Position numbers and translations under genes: made by a program
DNA from: Euzebya rosea
GTDB taxonomy: Bacteria; Actinomycetota; Nitriliruptoria; Euzebyales; Euzebyaceae
Direction of reading: 5' to 3'
Assembly (NCBI RefSeq): GCF_003073135.1
Contig: NZ_PGDQ01000020.1
Span: 18,602 to 82,601 of the forward strand
Length of the DNA: 64,000 bases
Part shown: positions 1 to 7,943 of the stretch, one piece after another
Numbering within the stretch: the first letter of the stretch is position 1
Layout of the letters: every line of letters starts with the position of its first letter
The notes under the pieces: generated by a model
What the model saw: the letters and a program-made list of their open reading frames with translations, nothing else
Database searches by the model: none
Told to the model about the DNA's origin: nothing

Positions 1-208
1 CGACGTGGATCGTGGCCCCCATGGCCTCCAGGACCATGCAGGACGGGCCGCCGCGCAGGTCGCTGCCGGAGACGGGCATGTCGCGCTCGAGCAGGATCTG
101 GGCCAGGGCGCTCATGCCCGACCCGCCGATCCCGATGAGGTGCACGCGGGTGTCGGCGGCAAGCTCCAGGCCGGCGGCGGTGGTCAGGTCGGGGTCGTCT
201 GCGGTCAT
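1..208 (-). CDS. murC: UDP-N-acetylmuramate--L-alanine ligase, N-terminal fragment
   Basis: Only the first 69 residues lie in the window; the gene continues past base 1. MurC adds L-Ala to UDP-MurNAc in the cytoplasm, the first peptide step of peptidoglycan synthesis. The visible part has the N-terminal Rossmann signature HLIGIGGSGMSALAQIL (about residues 23-39) followed by VSGSDLRGG, typical of MurC and not of MurD/E/F. Its ATG overlaps the murG stop by 4 bases (ATGA), so it is the next gene of the dcw operon, co-translated with murG. Gene order murG-murC is the usual one. Confidence 0.9.
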   Translation of the reverse strand, partial: MTADDPDLTTAAGLELAADTRVHLIGIGGSGMSALAQILLERDMPVSGSDLRGGPSCMVLEAMGATIHV

Positions 209-1344
209 GGTGTGGCTACCTCCAGCACGAGCTCGGCCAGCCGGGCGGCGGCATGCGGGCGGCCGAACGCCGTGGCGGCGGCGACCACGCGCTCGTGGGT
301 CGTGGGGTCGTGGAGCATCGGTTCGGCGGTGGCGACCAGCCGGTCGGCGTCCATGTCGGAATCGGGGACGACAACTGCACCGCCGGCAGCCTCGAGGGCT
401 CGTCCGTTGGCGGTCTGGTGGTCGTCGGTGGCGTGCGGGTACGGCACGAGGATCGAGGGCAGGCCGAGCGCGGTCAGCTCGGCGATCGACGAGGCGCCCG
501 CACGGCAGACGACCACGTCGGCGGCGGCGTAGGCCAGGTCCATGCGGGTGATGAACTCCTCCACGACCACGTGCAGGCCACCGTGGTCGACGGCGGTCCA
601 GGCGGCGACGGTCTCGTCGTGGGTGCGGGCGCCGGTGGCGTGCAGGACCTGCAGCTCCTCGGGCCTGCTCCAGCGGCCGGCGGCGCCGGTGAGCGCCCGG
701 TTGATCCGCTGCGCGCCCTGGCTGCCGCCGAAGACGAGGAGGGTCCGTCGGTCGGGGCGCAGCCCGAAGGCCTGCAGGGCCTCGTCGCGGAGACGCGCAC
801 GGACGGCCACGAGGTCCTCACCGGGCGCGGCGTCGGGCAGCAGGCCCGGCCGCACGGGGTTGCCGGTCAGCACCGTCCTGGTCGTGCCGAACCCGTCGGC
901 AGCCTGCTCGAAGGTCACGGCGACCGCGGCAGCGGCACGCGCCGCGAGCCGGTTGGCACGTCCGGGGACGGCGTTCTGCTCGTGGACCACCAGCGGCGTG
1001 CCGGTCGTGCGGGCCGCCAGCGCCAGCGGGACGGAGGTGTAGCCGCCGAAGCAGACCGCGGCGATCACGTCGGACTCGCGGATCAGCCGGCGGGTGGCGG
1101 TGATCGCCCGGCCGAGGACGGCCGGCAGCTTCAGGGCCGAGAGGTCCTTGCGCAGTGCCATGGCGGGCACGGTGTGCAGCGGCCAGCCGGCCTCGGGGAC
1201 CAGGCGTGCTTCGAGGCGGTCGGCGGTGCCGACGAAGGCGATCTCCAGGTCGGGACGGGCCTGGTGCAGGGCAGCTGCGGTTGCCAGACCGGGGAACACG
1301 TGACCGCCCGTGCCGCCCGCGGCGAGCAGGACGGTGTCACCCAT
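205..1344 (-). CDS. murG: UDP-GlcNAc:undecaprenyl-PP-MurNAc-pentapeptide GlcNAc transferase
   Basis: MurG converts lipid I to lipid II at the inner face of the membrane. The 379-residue product begins MGDTVLLAAGGTGGHVFPGL, with the family glycine loop GGTGGH at residues 10-15. Further motifs are HEQNAVPG in the N-domain and GGSQGAQRIN plus CRAGASSIAELTALGLPSILVPYP in the UDP-GlcNAc-binding C-domain. The open frame extends 50 codons upstream, but that stretch reads the ftsW 3' repeat in another frame and has no MurG similarity, so the ATG at 1344 is chosen. It overlaps the end of ftsW by 8 bases and murC by 4. Confidence 0.95.
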   Translation of the reverse strand: MGDTVLLAAGGTGGHVFPGLATAAALHQARPDLEIAFVGTADRLEARLVPEAGWPLHTVPAMALRKDLSALKLPAVLGRAITATRRLIRESDVIAAVCFGGYTSVPLALAARTTGTPLVVHEQNAVPGRANRLAARAAAAVAVTFEQAADGFGTTRTVLTGNPVRPGLLPDAAPGEDLVAVRARLRDEALQAFGLRPDRRTLLVFGGSQGAQRINRALTGAAGRWSRPEELQVLHATGARTHDETVAAWTAVDHGGLHVVVEEFITRMDLAYAAADVVVCRAGASSIAELTALGLPSILVPYPHATDDHQTANGRALEAAGGAVVVPDSDMDADRLVATAEPMLHDPTTHERVVAAATAFGRPHAAARLAELVLEVATP

Positions 1345-2641
1345 CGAGGGATGCACCGTCCTCCACGGACCGTGCCACCGGCACCCGTCCGTGCCGGGCC
1401 TCCACATCGCGCCCGTGCCGGGCCTCCACATCGCGCCCGTGCCGGGCCTCCACATCGCGCCCGTGCCGGGCGACCGACGCCAGCAGGCCCACACCCGCCA
1501 TCGTGATCACCAGCGAGGAGCCGCCGAAGGAGACCAGCGGCAGGGTCACGCCGGTCACCGGCAGCAGGCCGACGACGGAGGACATGTTGATGCTGGCCTG
1601 CAGGATCAGCCATGCGGTGACCGAGGCGGCCAGGAGGCGACCGAACACGTCGGTGGATCGGGAGGCGATGCGGATGCCGAGCCACGCGAACCCGGCGAAG
1701 GCGATCAGGACGAGCAGCGCGCCCAGCAGGCCGAGCTCCTCGCCGATGATGGCGTAGATGAAGTCGGTGTGGGCGTTGGGGATGTACAGCCACTTGCCGC
1801 GCCCCTGGCCGAGCCCCACCCCGAAGAACCCGCCGGACCCCAGGGCGATGAACCCCTGGGTGGTCTGGTAGCCGTAGGTGTCGGCGTAGGCGGTGGGGTC
1901 CAGCCACGCCGCGAGGCGACCCAGCCGGTAGGGCTTGGAGGCGACCTGGTACCAGCCGAACAGCCCGGCGAAGACCCCCATCACCCCGACGATGCGCAGC
2001 GGCAGGCCGGCCACGAACAGGGCGGTGCCACCGATGGCCATGACCAGCACGGCCGACTCCAGGTCCGGGCCCAGGGCGACCAGCGCACCGGCGACCACGA
2101 TCACCGGCGCCACCGGCCACAACAGGTCGAGCACGCCGCCCCGGTCGATCGAGCGCCACCGCGACGCCAGCACGTGGGCGACCCACAGCGGCAGGGTCAG
2201 CTTGATGATCTCCGCCGGCTGGATGGAGACCGGCCCCAGCGCGAACCAGCGCTTGGCACCGTTGACCTCCTCACCGACGACCAGCACCAGCGCCATGGCC
2301 ACCAGTGTCAGCACCACGGCGGGCAGGGCGACGATGCGCCACCGCCGGTAGTCCACCACCGTGGCGACGAACGCCACCGGCAGGCCGAGGAACGCCCAGA
2401 ACGCCTGCCGGCCGAAGACGTCGAAGGCGTCCCCGGTGTCGGCGGTCGACTGCACGAACGACGCGCTGAAGGTCATGACGAGGCCGAGCAGGAGCAGGCC
2501 GCCGGCCAGCAGGAGCAGCCACACCGAGTCGGAGGTGGCGCGACCCGAGACCACGCGGGCGAGCATGCCCGGCCGGGGGTCCGCCGCGGCGGTCGACGGC
2601 TCGGCGACAACCCTGTCCGGTTCCGATCCAACGGTCGTCAT
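1337..2641 (-). CDS. ftsW: SEDS peptidoglycan glycosyltransferase FtsW
   Basis: FtsW is the polytopic SEDS polymerase that makes septal glycan strands with its partner FtsI (7944-10019). The 434-residue product has about ten membrane segments. SEDS hallmarks include a region around PTAYADTYGYQTTQGFIALGSGG and a loop NAHTDFIYAIIGEELGLLGA, then PLVSFGGSSLV near the end. The cytoplasmic C-terminus is odd: after the last helix it carries three perfect copies of an 8-residue unit, ARHGRDVE, encoded by 24-bp tandem repeats, then a short tail. Start ATG overlaps the murD stop by 4 bases. FtsW rather than RodA because of the dcw context. Confidence 0.93.
   Translation of the reverse strand: MTTVGSEPDRVVAEPSTAAADPRPGMLARVVSGRATSDSVWLLLLAGGLLLLGLVMTFSASFVQSTADTGDAFDVFGRQAFWAFLGLPVAFVATVVDYRRWRIVALPAVVLTLVAMALVLVVGEEVNGAKRWFALGPVSIQPAEIIKLTLPLWVAHVLASRWRSIDRGGVLDLLWPVAPVIVVAGALVALGPDLESAVLVMAIGGTALFVAGLPLRIVGVMGVFAGLFGWYQVASKPYRLGRLAAWLDPTAYADTYGYQTTQGFIALGSGGFFGVGLGQGRGKWLYIPNAHTDFIYAIIGEELGLLGALLVLIAFAGFAWLGIRIASRSTDVFGRLLAASVTAWLILQASINMSSVVGLLPVTGVTLPLVSFGGSSLVITMAGVGLLASVARHGRDVEARHGRDVEARHGRDVEARHGRVPVARSVEDGASLDG
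1391..1471. repeat. 24-bp tandem repeat inside the ftsW 3' end
   Basis: Three identical 24-bp units (1391-1414, 1415-1438, 1439-1462) plus 9 bases of a fourth. The unit is a multiple of three, so it adds eight charged residues per copy (Arg, His, Gly, Asp, Glu) to the cytoplasmic tail of FtsW without changing frame. It is likely to vary in copy number by replication slippage. Confidence 0.95.
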
Positions 2642-3912
2642 CGCAGCGCCTCCACTTCCCGCCTGAACACGTCTCCACGCTCGGCGTAGTTGCGGAACTG
2701 ATCCATGCTCGCCGCCGCCGGCGCAAGCAGGACGGTACTGCCCGGGACCGCGATTTCGGCGGCACGTCGGACGGCGGCGTCGAGCTGGCCGACCTCCTCC
2801 ACCGGTACACCGACACCGCGTGCGACCGCTGCGACCTCCGGGCCGCAGGCGCCGATGGTCAGGACGGTCCGGACCCGGCCCGGAAGGTCATCGGCCAGGG
2901 TCGCGAAGTCCAGGCCCTTGTTGAGGCCACCGGCGATCCACACGATGTCGTCGAAGGATCGCAGCGCCGCGAGGGCGGCGTGGGGGTTGGTGGCCTTGGA
3001 GTCGTTGATCCAGCGAACCCCGTCGTGCTCGGCCACCAGCTCGAGGCGGTGCGGCCCCGGCTCGAAGGCCTGCAGGGCCTCGCGCACGTCCTCGACGGAC
3101 GCGCCGGCCGCCAGCGCCGCCCGGGCGGCGACCGTGGCGTTGGCCAGGTTGTGGGGGCCGCCTGCGCGCAGGTCCAGGCCCTGCAGCACCTCGTCGTGGC
3201 CGACGTCGTCGACGCGGACGAGCTGTCCCGGGGGCGGGAAGGCCTCGATCGTCGCGACCGTGCCGGCGTCGGCGGTGAACGCGACGGTGACGTCCTGTGG
3301 ACGCTGGGCCTGCCACATGCGGGCCTTGGCGGCCCGGTAGCCGTCGAGGCCCCCGTGCCAGTCCAGGTGGTCGTCGGCGACGTTCAGCAACGCCGCCACG
3401 TCGGGACGCAGCTCGTGGCAGAAGTGCAGCTGGAAGCTGGACAGCTCGACCACGACGATCGGTGGTGGGGTGTCGGTGGCGAGGACCTGCACCAGCGGCA
3501 CGCCGATGTTGCCTGCGGCGGGTGCGCGGAGGCAGGCCGCGATCATCTCCGTGGTGGTCGTCTTGCCGTTGGTGCCGCTGACGGCGACCAGCCGTGTGCG
3601 GCCCTCGTTGAGCTGCCAGGCCAGCTCCGGCTCGGACCAGACCGGCACTCCACCGTCGACGGCGGCCGCCAGCAGCGGCTGCGTCGGCGGAACACCCGGG
3701 CTGGTGACGACGATGTCGATGTCGTCGAGCGCAGCAGGGTCGACCGTCCCCAGCCAAACCTCGACCCCGGCGGGCATCGTGGAGGTGTCGGCCTCGACAC
3801 GTTCGTCGACGGCCAGCACCTGCCAGCCCCGGGACAGGGCCGCCTCGGCGACGGCCACACCCGAGGCGCCGACACCGAAGACCAGGATGCGCCTCGGGTC
3901 GGTCGCGGTCAT
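2638..3912 (-). CDS. murD: UDP-N-acetylmuramoylalanine--D-glutamate ligase
   Basis: MurD adds D-Glu to UDP-MurNAc-L-Ala in the cytoplasm. The 424-residue protein has an N-terminal dinucleotide-like fold (ILVFGVGASGVAVAEAAL), the Mur ligase ATP loop GTNGKTTT at residues 113-120, the central LLNVADDHLDWHG motif and the C-domain WINDSKATNPHAALAAL characteristic of MurD. Length is normal for the family. It overlaps mraY and ftsW by 4 bases at each end (ATGA junctions), indicating tight translational coupling. Confidence 0.95.
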   Translation of the reverse strand: MTATDPRRILVFGVGASGVAVAEAALSRGWQVLAVDERVEADTSTMPAGVEVWLGTVDPAALDDIDIVVTSPGVPPTQPLLAAAVDGGVPVWSEPELAWQLNEGRTRLVAVSGTNGKTTTTEMIAACLRAPAAGNIGVPLVQVLATDTPPPIVVVELSSFQLHFCHELRPDVAALLNVADDHLDWHGGLDGYRAAKARMWQAQRPQDVTVAFTADAGTVATIEAFPPPGQLVRVDDVGHDEVLQGLDLRAGGPHNLANATVAARAALAAGASVEDVREALQAFEPGPHRLELVAEHDGVRWINDSKATNPHAALAALRSFDDIVWIAGGLNKGLDFATLADDLPGRVRTVLTIGACGPEVAAVARGVGVPVEEVGQLDAAVRRAAEIAVPGSTVLLAPAAASMDQFRNYAERGDVFRREVEALR

Positions 3913-4949
3913 CCCGACCCCGCTCGCGACAGGTACTCGGCGTAGAACAGGCCGATGCCGAAGGCCGTGCAGAGCCCACCGATGATCCAGAAGCGGACGA
4001 TGACCTGGTTCTCGTGCCAGCCCAGCTGCTCGAAGTGGTGGTGGAAGGGCGCCATGCGGAACAACCGCCGGCCGCCCATCAGCCGGAAGACGGCCACCTG
4101 GAGGATGACCGAGACGGTCTCGGCGACGAACAGGCCACCGAGGATGATGAGCAGCAGCTCGGTCTCCGTCAGCACGCCGAGGGCCGCGAGCATGCCGCCG
4201 AGGGCCAGCGATCCGGTGTCACCCATGAAGATCTTGGCCGGATGGGCGTTCCACCACAGGAAGCCCAGCGTGGCCCCCATGACGGCTGCGGCGCCGATCG
4301 CGAGGGTGTCGGCGTGGATCCACGCCTCGTTGGTGTAGTCCAGCTGATGGCGGAAGATCCAGAACGCGATGATCGTGTACGCACCGAAGACCATCGCGCT
4401 GACGCCGCTGGCCAGGCCGTCGAGCCCGTCGGTCAGGTTCACCGCGTTGGAGGTGGCGGACAGGATCACGAAGCAGAAGATCGGGAACAGGACGGGCCCG
4501 AAGTCCAGCGACAGCGGCCCGATGAAGCTCAGGCGCGTCGAGGTCTCGGCGACGTACTGGGCGCCGAAGGCGAAGACGATCGCGACCAGCGCCTGCCCGC
4601 CGAACTTGGCGGTCTTGTTCAGCCCGAGGTTGCGCTGCTGCTTGAGCTTGATGAGGTCGTCGAGGAAGCCGACAGCGCCCATGCCGGCGAAGGTGGCCAT
4701 GGCCAGCGCCCCACCGGCGGAGTCCAGCCGTCCGGCCAGCGCCGCGGAGACCGCGTAGGCGATCAGCGCGGCGATGATGATCGCCGTGCCGCCCATGGTC
4801 GGGGTGCCGCGCTTGGTGTGGTGGCTCTGCGGGCCGTCGTCGCGGATCAGCTGGCCGAGCTCGCGGGCACGGAAGAAGCGGATGACCGCGGGTGTGCCGA
4901 CCAGGGACAGCACCAGCGACAGGGACGCCGAGACGAGGATGAACCTCAT
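3909..4949 (-). CDS. mraY: Phospho-MurNAc-pentapeptide translocase
   Basis: MraY transfers phospho-MurNAc-pentapeptide to undecaprenyl phosphate, making lipid I. The 346-residue integral membrane protein shows the diagnostic HHTKRGTPTMGG loop near residues 43-54, the metal-binding GFLDDLIKLKQQRNLGL segment, NLTDGLDGLASG and the cytoplasmic APFHHHFEQLGWHE motif near the C-terminus. Ten membrane helices are expected for the family and hydrophobic runs fit this. The frame is closed by 4-base overlaps with murF and murD. Confidence 0.96.
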   Translation of the reverse strand: MRFILVSASLSLVLSLVGTPAVIRFFRARELGQLIRDDGPQSHHTKRGTPTMGGTAIIIAALIAYAVSAALAGRLDSAGGALAMATFAGMGAVGFLDDLIKLKQQRNLGLNKTAKFGGQALVAIVFAFGAQYVAETSTRLSFIGPLSLDFGPVLFPIFCFVILSATSNAVNLTDGLDGLASGVSAMVFGAYTIIAFWIFRHQLDYTNEAWIHADTLAIGAAAVMGATLGFLWWNAHPAKIFMGDTGSLALGGMLAALGVLTETELLLIILGGLFVAETVSVILQVAVFRLMGGRRLFRMAPFHHHFEQLGWHENQVIVRFWIIGGLCTAFGIGLFYAEYLSRAGSG

Positions 4950-6325
4950 CGGGTGCCACCGTCCTCCAGCAGCGCCGCGGCCAGGACTTCCAGGCCGACG
5001 CTGCGGCTGCCCTTGACCAGGACGACGTCGCCCTCGGCGACCAGCCCGGTGATGGTGTCGGTGGCCTCGCCCACGTCGGCCGCAGTCAGGATGCGACCGG
5101 TGAACCCGGCCTCCCGCGCCCCGTCGGCGATGGCACCGGCACGGCCCTCCACGACGACGACGCCGTCGATCCCCGCCTCGGCGAGGTGGGCGCCGACGCT
5201 GCGGTGGCCGGGGCCGGTCTCCTCGCCGAGCTCGGCCATGAAGCCCAGGACCGCCCAGCGCGACCCGTCGGTCCGGATGCTGGCGAGGGTGTCGATGGCG
5301 GCGATCGTCGACTGGGGGTTGGCGTTGTAGGCGTCGTTGACCACGACCACCCCGGTGGGGTTGGTGGTGACCTCCATGCGCCAGCGCGAGACGCCGGCGC
5401 TGGCCAGGCCGGCCGCGGCGACGTCACGAGGGACGCCGACGACCTCGGCGGCAGCCAGGGCGGCGAGGGCGTTGCCGACGTTGTGCATGCCCGGGCGCGG
5501 CAACCGGACGGTGACGTCACCGATGGTGAGCACGGCATGGGCGGCCTCGTCGACGGTCACGTCGTGGGGGTGCAGGTCGGCGGTCGCGGCGTTGCCGAAG
5601 GTGACGACCCGGCCGGGGCTGCGCTCGGCGAGGCCCGCGACCTCGGGGACGTCGGCGTTGAGGACGGCCACGCCCTCCTCCGACAGGCCCTCCACCAGCT
5701 CGCCCTTGGCCTGCACGATGGCGTCGAGGGAGCCGAACTCGCCGATGTGGGCACCGCCGATGGTGGTCACGATGGCGACGTCGGGGCGCAGCATCGGCAT
5801 GACCTCGGCGATGTGGCCGATGCCGCGGGCGCCGATCTCGCAGACCAGCACCTCGGTCTCGGCCGTCAGCAGGCACAGCGTCAGCGGCAGCCCGATCTCG
5901 TTGTTGAACGACCCGGGGTTGGCGACGGTGACCCGGGCCTCACCGATGGCGGCAGCCGTCAGGTCCTTGGTGGTGGTCTTGCCGTTGGATCCGGTGACGG
6001 CGATCACGATCGGATCGACCTCGTCGCGCACCCACGCGGCCAGGCCGGTGAGGGCGTCGAGGGGGTCGTCGACGACGATGCCGCCGGGCAGCCGTTCGGC
6101 GAGGCCCGCGTGGGCCTCGTCGCACAGGAAGCCGGTCGCGCCGGCGGCGACTGCCGCCTCGATCCAGTCGTGCCCGTCGCTGTGCTCGCCGACGAGGGGG
6201 ACGAAGAGGTCGCCGGCCATCACCCGGCGGCTGTCGATCGCCACACCGGTGATGCGGTTGTCGGAGTCGGCGACCAGGTCGCCACCGACGATGTCGGCGA
6301 CGGCGGCCACGGCCAGGGGAATCAT
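4946..6325 (-). CDS. murF: UDP-MurNAc-tripeptide--D-Ala-D-Ala ligase
   Basis: MurF adds D-Ala-D-Ala to complete the UDP-MurNAc pentapeptide. The 459-residue protein has an N-terminal UDP-binding domain (MIPLAVAAVADIVGG then TGVAIDSRRVMAGDLFVPL), the ATP loop GSNGKTTTKDL in the central domain, and NDAYNANPQSTIAAID in the C-domain, a MurF marker. The ATG directly follows the murE stop codon with no spacer and its stop overlaps mraY by 4 bases. Confidence 0.95.
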   Translation of the reverse strand: MIPLAVAAVADIVGGDLVADSDNRITGVAIDSRRVMAGDLFVPLVGEHSDGHDWIEAAVAAGATGFLCDEAHAGLAERLPGGIVVDDPLDALTGLAAWVRDEVDPIVIAVTGSNGKTTTKDLTAAAIGEARVTVANPGSFNNEIGLPLTLCLLTAETEVLVCEIGARGIGHIAEVMPMLRPDVAIVTTIGGAHIGEFGSLDAIVQAKGELVEGLSEEGVAVLNADVPEVAGLAERSPGRVVTFGNAATADLHPHDVTVDEAAHAVLTIGDVTVRLPRPGMHNVGNALAALAAAEVVGVPRDVAAAGLASAGVSRWRMEVTTNPTGVVVVNDAYNANPQSTIAAIDTLASIRTDGSRWAVLGFMAELGEETGPGHRSVGAHLAEAGIDGVVVVEGRAGAIADGAREAGFTGRILTAADVGEATDTITGLVAEGDVVLVKGSRSVGLEVLAAALLEDGGTR

Positions 6326-7807
6326 CTACTGCACCTCTTGGAGGATGTTGCGGGCGACCTCGCGGTCGTCGAAGTGGATCCGGCCGTCGGCCAGCTCCTG
6401 GTACGGCTCGTGGCCCTTCCCGGCGATCACGACCACGTCACCGGGCCGGGCCTGCCGCAGGGCGTGGGTGATCGCGGCGGCGCGATCGGTGATCCGGATG
6501 GCGGCGGCCGGGTCGGCCAGGCCCGCGACCATGTCGTCCAGGATGGCCTCGGGGTCCTCGCTGCGCGGGTTGTCGCTGGTGAGGACGGCGACGTCGGCAC
6601 CGGCAACGGCAGCACGCGCCATCAGCGGACGCTTGCCGGCGTCACGGTCGCCGCCGCAGCCGAGGACGACGAGGACTCGTTCGTCGGTCAGCCGGCGAGC
6701 GCTGTCCAGGACGTTGGTCACCGAGTCGGGCGTGTGGGCGTAGTCGACCAGGACGGCGAAGGGCTGGCCGGCGTCGACCCGCTCCATGCGCCCGGGGACC
6801 CCTGCGATGGCGCCCACGCCAGCCACCGCCACGTCGACGTCGACCCCCGCGAGGTGGGCCGTGGCGATGGCCCCCAGGGCGTTGGTCACGTTGTAGTCAC
6901 CGGGGATGCCGATGCGGACGTCGTGCCGACTGCCCTCCACCACCGCGGTGAAGCTGGCGCCGTCGGGACCGGTGACCACGTCGGTGGCCGTCACGTCGGC
7001 GTCGCCGTGCCGTGAGACCGTCAGCACCGTCAGGCCGGCCGACCGCGCTCGCTCGGCCATGCGTTGCCCCCACTCGTCGTCGACGGTGATGGCTGCTGCC
7101 GGGACGAAGGCGGGCGTGAACAGCCGGGCCTTCGCCTCGAAGTAGTCGGCCATGTCGTGGTGGAAGTCGAGGTGGTCCTGGCTGAGGTTGGTGAACAGCG
7201 CCGCGCGCATGCGCACCCCGTTGAGGCGCCCGAGCGCGAGCCCGTGGCTGGACACCTCGATGGACGCCGCGGTGACGTCGTCGTCGCGCATGCGGGCGAA
7301 CAGGCGGTGCAGGTCGGTGGCCTCGGGGGTGGTCCGCACGCCAGCGATGACCTCGCTGCCGATCCGGGTCTCCACGGTGCCGACCAGGCCGGTCCGGCGT
7401 CCGGCGGTGCGCCAGATCGCGTCCAGCAGGTAGGCGGTCGTCGTCTTGCCGTTGGTGCCGGTCACCCCGAGCACGTCCAGGCTGTCGCTGGGGTTGCCGT
7501 GTGCGGCGGCGGCCGCCCAGCCCATGGCGTCGGCGACCGAGGGGACGACCAGCTGGTCGACGGGCAGGTCGGGCAGATGGCGCTCGACCAGCAGGGCGGG
7601 GCTGCCTGCATCGACGGCCGCGGGCGCGAAGTCGTGCCCGTCAGCCCGTTCGCCGGGCCGTGCCGCGAACAGCACACCGGGGCCGGCCATGCGGCTGTCA
7701 TGGGTGACGTCGGTCACGACCGATCGGCCGACACCGTGCAGGACGGCGTCGGGCAGCAGGTCGGCCAGGTCGGTCAGGGACGGGCCGGGAAGTTCGGATG
7801 GGGGCAC
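6326..7807 (-). CDS. murE: UDP-MurNAc-L-Ala-D-Glu:meso-diaminopimelate ligase
   Basis: MurE adds the third stem-peptide residue. The GTG at 7807 gives 493 residues, the usual MurE length, starting just before the N-domain (LTDLADLLPDAVLHGVG). GTNGKTTTAYLLDAIWR is the ATP loop, and the C-domain carries DNPRSEDPEAI; DNPR is the established signature for meso-diaminopimelate. That agrees with dapC, dapD and dapE at 41.5-45.5 kb. No clear ribosome site precedes 7807. A second in-frame GTG at 7957, overlapping the ftsI stop, would add 50 Pro/Arg-rich residues, so the start is uncertain. Confidence 0.93.
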   Translation of the reverse strand: MPPSELPGPSLTDLADLLPDAVLHGVGRSVVTDVTHDSRMAGPGVLFAARPGERADGHDFAPAAVDAGSPALLVERHLPDLPVDQLVVPSVADAMGWAAAAAHGNPSDSLDVLGVTGTNGKTTTAYLLDAIWRTAGRRTGLVGTVETRIGSEVIAGVRTTPEATDLHRLFARMRDDDVTAASIEVSSHGLALGRLNGVRMRAALFTNLSQDHLDFHHDMADYFEAKARLFTPAFVPAAAITVDDEWGQRMAERARSAGLTVLTVSRHGDADVTATDVVTGPDGASFTAVVEGSRHDVRIGIPGDYNVTNALGAIATAHLAGVDVDVAVAGVGAIAGVPGRMERVDAGQPFAVLVDYAHTPDSVTNVLDSARRLTDERVLVVLGCGGDRDAGKRPLMARAAVAGADVAVLTSDNPRSEDPEAILDDMVAGLADPAAAIRITDRAAAITHALRQARPGDVVVIAGKGHEPYQELADGRIHFDDREVARNILQEVQ

Positions 7808-7943
7808 GAGGGGGAGTCGCCGTGGTCGTCGCGCCGGCCCCGTCGGCCGGCGTCTGGGCCGGCCCGAGGATACGGCCGAGGTCCCCGAGAAGCCGGGAGG
7901 GGTCGTGGTCGACCGGACACGCGACCCCAGGTACAGCCCGCGA

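Noticed and set aside
7808..7943. Possible N-terminal extension of MurE, or a short gene between ftsI and murE
   Set aside because: The 136 bases encode a Pro/Arg/Thr-rich stretch in the MurE frame without family similarity and without a ribosome site; left as spacer, with the GTG at 7957 noted as an alternative start.
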